DNA of 64,000 bases from Spongiactinospora rosea (GTDB taxonomy: Bacteria; Actinomycetota; Actinomycetes; Streptosporangiales; Streptosporangiaceae): positions 1-64,000 of the forward strand of contig NZ_QMEY01000014.1 of assembly GCF_003315795.1 (NCBI RefSeq). The letters are read 5' to 3'. This document shows positions 61,731 through 64,000 of this stretch, in pieces. Numbering within the stretch: position 1 is the stretch's first letter; each line of letters starts with the position of its first letter. The position numbers were made by a program, and so were the translations under genes. The notes under the pieces are model-generated. The model searched no databases and was not told the DNA's origin. It saw only the letters and a program-made list of their open reading frames with translations.

Positions 61731-63521
61731 TCAGTCGCCGCCCATCCGGCCCAGCTCATCGTCCACTACCTTGGGGTCCAGTTTGGGAAACAGCGGGGAC
61801 GGCGGCGCGAGCGGCGTGCCCGGCGCGATCGGCCGGTGCTCCCAGCGGGCGGCCCCGGTGTAGTCGCCGGTGATGATCGGGTAGTCGCGCCCGCCCTCCT
61901 CGCCGACCTCGCGGATCTCCGGCATGCCCGACCAGACGCCCTCGCCGCCCAGCATGCCGTGGATCTTGTTGGAGGACGTGGGCAGGAACGGCGTCAGCAT
62001 CGTCTTGACGTCGTCGACCACCTGGAGCGCGACGTGCAGGATGGACTGCTGCCGCGCCGGGTCGCCCTTGAGCTTCCACGGCTCCTGCTCGGCGAGGTAG
62101 CGGTTGGCGTCGCGTACCACGTCGAACGCCTGGCTCGCCGCGTTCTTGAAGCGAGACCTGGCCAGCTCCGCCCCGACCGGCGCGAAGGCGGCCTTGGAGG
62201 CGGCCAGCAGCGCCCGGTCGGCGTCGGTCAGCTCGCCCGCCTCGGGGACGGCCCCGAAGTTCTTCGCGGCCATCGAGATCGACCGGTTGACCAGGTTGCC
62301 CCAGGCCGCGACCAGCTCGCCGTTGTTGCGGTTGACGAAGTCGTTCCAGGTGAAGTCGGTGTCCTGGGACTCGGGCCCGGCCACCGCGATGTAGTAGCGC
62401 AGCGCGTCGGCGTCGTAGCGGGACAGGAAGTCGCGGACGTAGATGACGACCTGGCGGGAGGAGGAGAACTTGCGGCCCTCCATGGTCAGGAACTCGCTGG
62501 AGACCACCTCGGAGGGCAGGTCGAGACGGCCGAGCGAGCCGGGCTTGCCGTCCCTGGCGCCCTCGCCGTTGTAGCCGAGCAGGATCGCGGGCCAGATCTC
62601 GGCGTGGAAGACGATGTTGTCCTTGCCCATGAAGTAGTAGCCCTGGGCGTCGGGATTCTGCCACCACTGCCGCCAGGCGTCGGGGTCGCCGGAACGGCGG
62701 GCCCACTCCACCGACGCCGAAAGGTAGCCGATCACCGCGTCGAACCAGACGTAGAGCCGCTTGTCGTGGCGGTCGCGCCAGCCGTCGAGCGGGATGGGCA
62801 CGCCCCAGTCGAGGTCGCGGCTGATCGCCCGCGGCTGGAGGTCGCCGAGCAGGTTGAGCGCGAACTTCAGCACGTTGGGCCGCCACTCGCCCTGCTTGGC
62901 CTGCAGGTAGGAGCCGAGCGCACCGGCGAAGGCGGGCAGGTCGAGCATGAAGTGCTCGGTCTCCACGAACTTCGGCGTCTCGCCGTTGATCCGCGACTTG
63001 GGGTTGATCAGATCGACCGGGTCGAGCTGGTTGCCGCAGTTGTCGCACTGGTCGCCGCGCGCCCCGTCGTAGCCGCAGATGGGGCAGGTGCCCTCGATGT
63101 AGCGGTCGGGCAGGGTGCGCCCGGTGGACGGGGAGATCGCCCCCATGGTGGTGCGGGGGAAGACGTATCCGTTGTCGTAGAGGCCCTTGAAGATCTCCTG
63201 CACGACCGCGTAGTGGTTGAGCGTCGTCGTGCGGGTGAACAGGTCGTAGGACAGGCCGAGCGCGGTGAGGTCTTCGGCGATCACCCGGTTGTAGCGGTCG
63301 GCCAGCTCACGGGCGGTCACGCCCTCCTTGTCGGCCTGCACCTGGATGGGCGTGCCGTGCTCGTCGGTCCCGCTGACCATCAGCACCTTGTTGCCCGCCA
63401 TCCGCTGGTAGCGGCTGAAGACGTCGGAGGGCACGCCGAACCCGGAGACGTGCCCGATGTGCCTGGGCCCGTTGGCGTAGGGCCAGGCGACGGCGGTCAG
63501 GATGTGCTGGGACTGGGACAT
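61731..63521 (-). CDS. metG: Methionyl-tRNA synthetase
   Basis: 596 residues, class Ia. H-I-G-H near residue 17, zinc-binding C-P-I-C and C-D-N-C pairs (about 143-160), and K-F-S-S-S-R as the KMSKS variant found in actinobacterial MetRS. The anticodon-binding helical domain follows. No C-terminal tRNA-binding extension of the EMAP type. Confidence 0.97.
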   Translation of the reverse strand: MSQSQHILTAVAWPYANGPRHIGHVSGFGVPSDVFSRYQRMAGNKVLMVSGTDEHGTPIQVQADKEGVTARELADRYNRVIAEDLTALGLSYDLFTRTTTLNHYAVVQEIFKGLYDNGYVFPRTTMGAISPSTGRTLPDRYIEGTCPICGYDGARGDQCDNCGNQLDPVDLINPKSRINGETPKFVETEHFMLDLPAFAGALGSYLQAKQGEWRPNVLKFALNLLGDLQPRAISRDLDWGVPIPLDGWRDRHDKRLYVWFDAVIGYLSASVEWARRSGDPDAWRQWWQNPDAQGYYFMGKDNIVFHAEIWPAILLGYNGEGARDGKPGSLGRLDLPSEVVSSEFLTMEGRKFSSSRQVVIYVRDFLSRYDADALRYYIAVAGPESQDTDFTWNDFVNRNNGELVAAWGNLVNRSISMAAKNFGAVPEAGELTDADRALLAASKAAFAPVGAELARSRFKNAASQAFDVVRDANRYLAEQEPWKLKGDPARQQSILHVALQVVDDVKTMLTPFLPTSSNKIHGMLGGEGVWSGMPEIREVGEEGGRDYPIITGDYTGAARWEHRPIAPGTPLAPPSPLFPKLDPKVVDDELGRMGGD

Positions 63522-63562
63522 GTACTAAGCCTAGAGCCCCGGGGCCGTCCGCCCGAACCGGA

Positions 63563-64000
63563 TTACGCCTTCGCGGGCGCCGATTCCCCGGCGGTCTCCA
63601 CAGCGGTCTCCCCGGCGGCCTCTACAGCGGCCTCCGCGGCGGTCTCCTTGGACACCTGCTCGGCGGCCTCCTCCGCGGCCGAGGCGGCGACGTCGATCGG
63701 GGTCTCCTTGGTGCGGCGGATGCCCAGGATGCTGATGAACAGCGCGGCGAACACCGTCTGCAGGCTCATGATGAGCGCGGTCGCCGAGGGCACCACCAGG
63801 CGCAGCGACTCGCGCGGGTCCAGCTCGCCGAAGCTGCGTACCTGCCAGTGGACCAGCGAGGCGACCAGGCCCGCCAGACCGGCCAGCGCCAGCAGGCCGC
63901 CGGCCACCAGGCCGCGTTCCAGCGTGATCACATCGACCAGCCGCTTGATCCTGCGGTCTTCCGGCAGGAACCCCTCTTCGGCCGCGTACACCTTGGTGAA
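63563..64000 (-). CDS. Glycosyltransferase family 2 protein, C-terminal part (runs off the window)
   Basis: 145 codons to the window edge, no start inside. Residues after the edge read Y-A-A-E-E-G-F-L-P-E-D-R-R, then two membrane helices (about G-G-L-L-A-L-A-G-L-A-G-L-V and S-A-T-A-L-I-M-S-L-Q-T-V) and I-L-G-I-R-R. This is the conserved tail of dolichol-phosphate-sugar-synthase-type family 2 glycosyltransferases next to metG in actinobacteria. The last 50 residues are Ala/Glu/Val-rich. Confidence 0.8.
   Translation of the reverse strand, partial: FTKVYAAEEGFLPEDRRIKRLVDVITLERGLVAGGLLALAGLAGLVASLVHWQVRSFGELDPRESLRLVVPSATALIMSLQTVFAALFISILGIRRTKETPIDVAASAAEEAAEQVSKETAAEAAVEAAGETAVETAGESAPAKA

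Overview
The window is high-GC actinobacterial chromosome, with GTG/TTG starts, many ECF sigma, TetR and MarR genes, and a housekeeping block in typical actinobacterial order. The conserved pairs (ppk next to a MutT1-type Nudix gene; metG-tatD-rsmA-ispE-ABC-F; glmU-prs-rplY-pth) and the number of one-component regulators fit a Streptosporangiales-type filamentous actinomycete. That placement is inference; no rRNA lies in the window.

1-16 kb is accessory. It opens with the end of an IS21-family element sitting in a copy of a dispersed intergenic repeat. Next come an aldo/keto reductase with a divergent TetR gene and an ArsR gene with a divergent 14-TM-type MFS exporter. A likely specialised-metabolism locus follows: a transposase-like protein that has lost its first catalytic Asp, a StrR/ParB-type activator, an acyl-CoA-dehydrogenase-fold monooxygenase, a zinc alcohol dehydrogenase, a flavin reductase, a shortened Gfo/Idh/MocA oxidoreductase and a convergent SDR with a divergent MarR gene. 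After it come an FMN/F420-barrel protein, a VOC protein, a SigE-type sigma factor coupled to a MltG-like transglycosylase, and a small secreted protein.

16-25 kb holds a QorR/Qor2-like redox switch, a SRPBCC-like gene behind two dyads, an orphan ThiG-fold gene, 1.1 kb of composite repeats, and a minus-strand operon of polyisoprenyl-phosphate sugar transferase, cysQ, cysD and cysN.

25-33 kb is mostly core: a DEDDh exonuclease, pth, rplY, a TetR/SDR group, an SDR with twin operators, prs, glmU and tRNA-Gln.

33-53 kb separates glmU from ispE. It carries a fatty-acid desaturase with a TetR protein bearing a long K/R/E-rich helix, ppk-mutT1 facing a CYTH-CHAD gene (polyphosphate), a methyltransferase/MarR pair with twin operators, an orphan 5-aminolevulinate synthase with an MFS exporter, an ECF sigma operon, a large STAND-TPR-SARP regulator, secreted proteins, a 55-residue membrane protein missed by length cut-offs, a sugar epimerase and a LOG-family protein.

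53-64 kb returns to core: ABC-F ATPase, ispE, an NlpC/P60 hydrolase, rsmA, a Ser/Thr kinase translationally coupled to an FG-GAP protein, tatD, metG and the 3' end of a family 2 glycosyltransferase.

The strongest leads are the transposase-like/StrR pair with its flavin-dependent redox operon, the composite dispersed repeat, the orphan ThiG and ALAS genes, and the ER/K-helix TetR.
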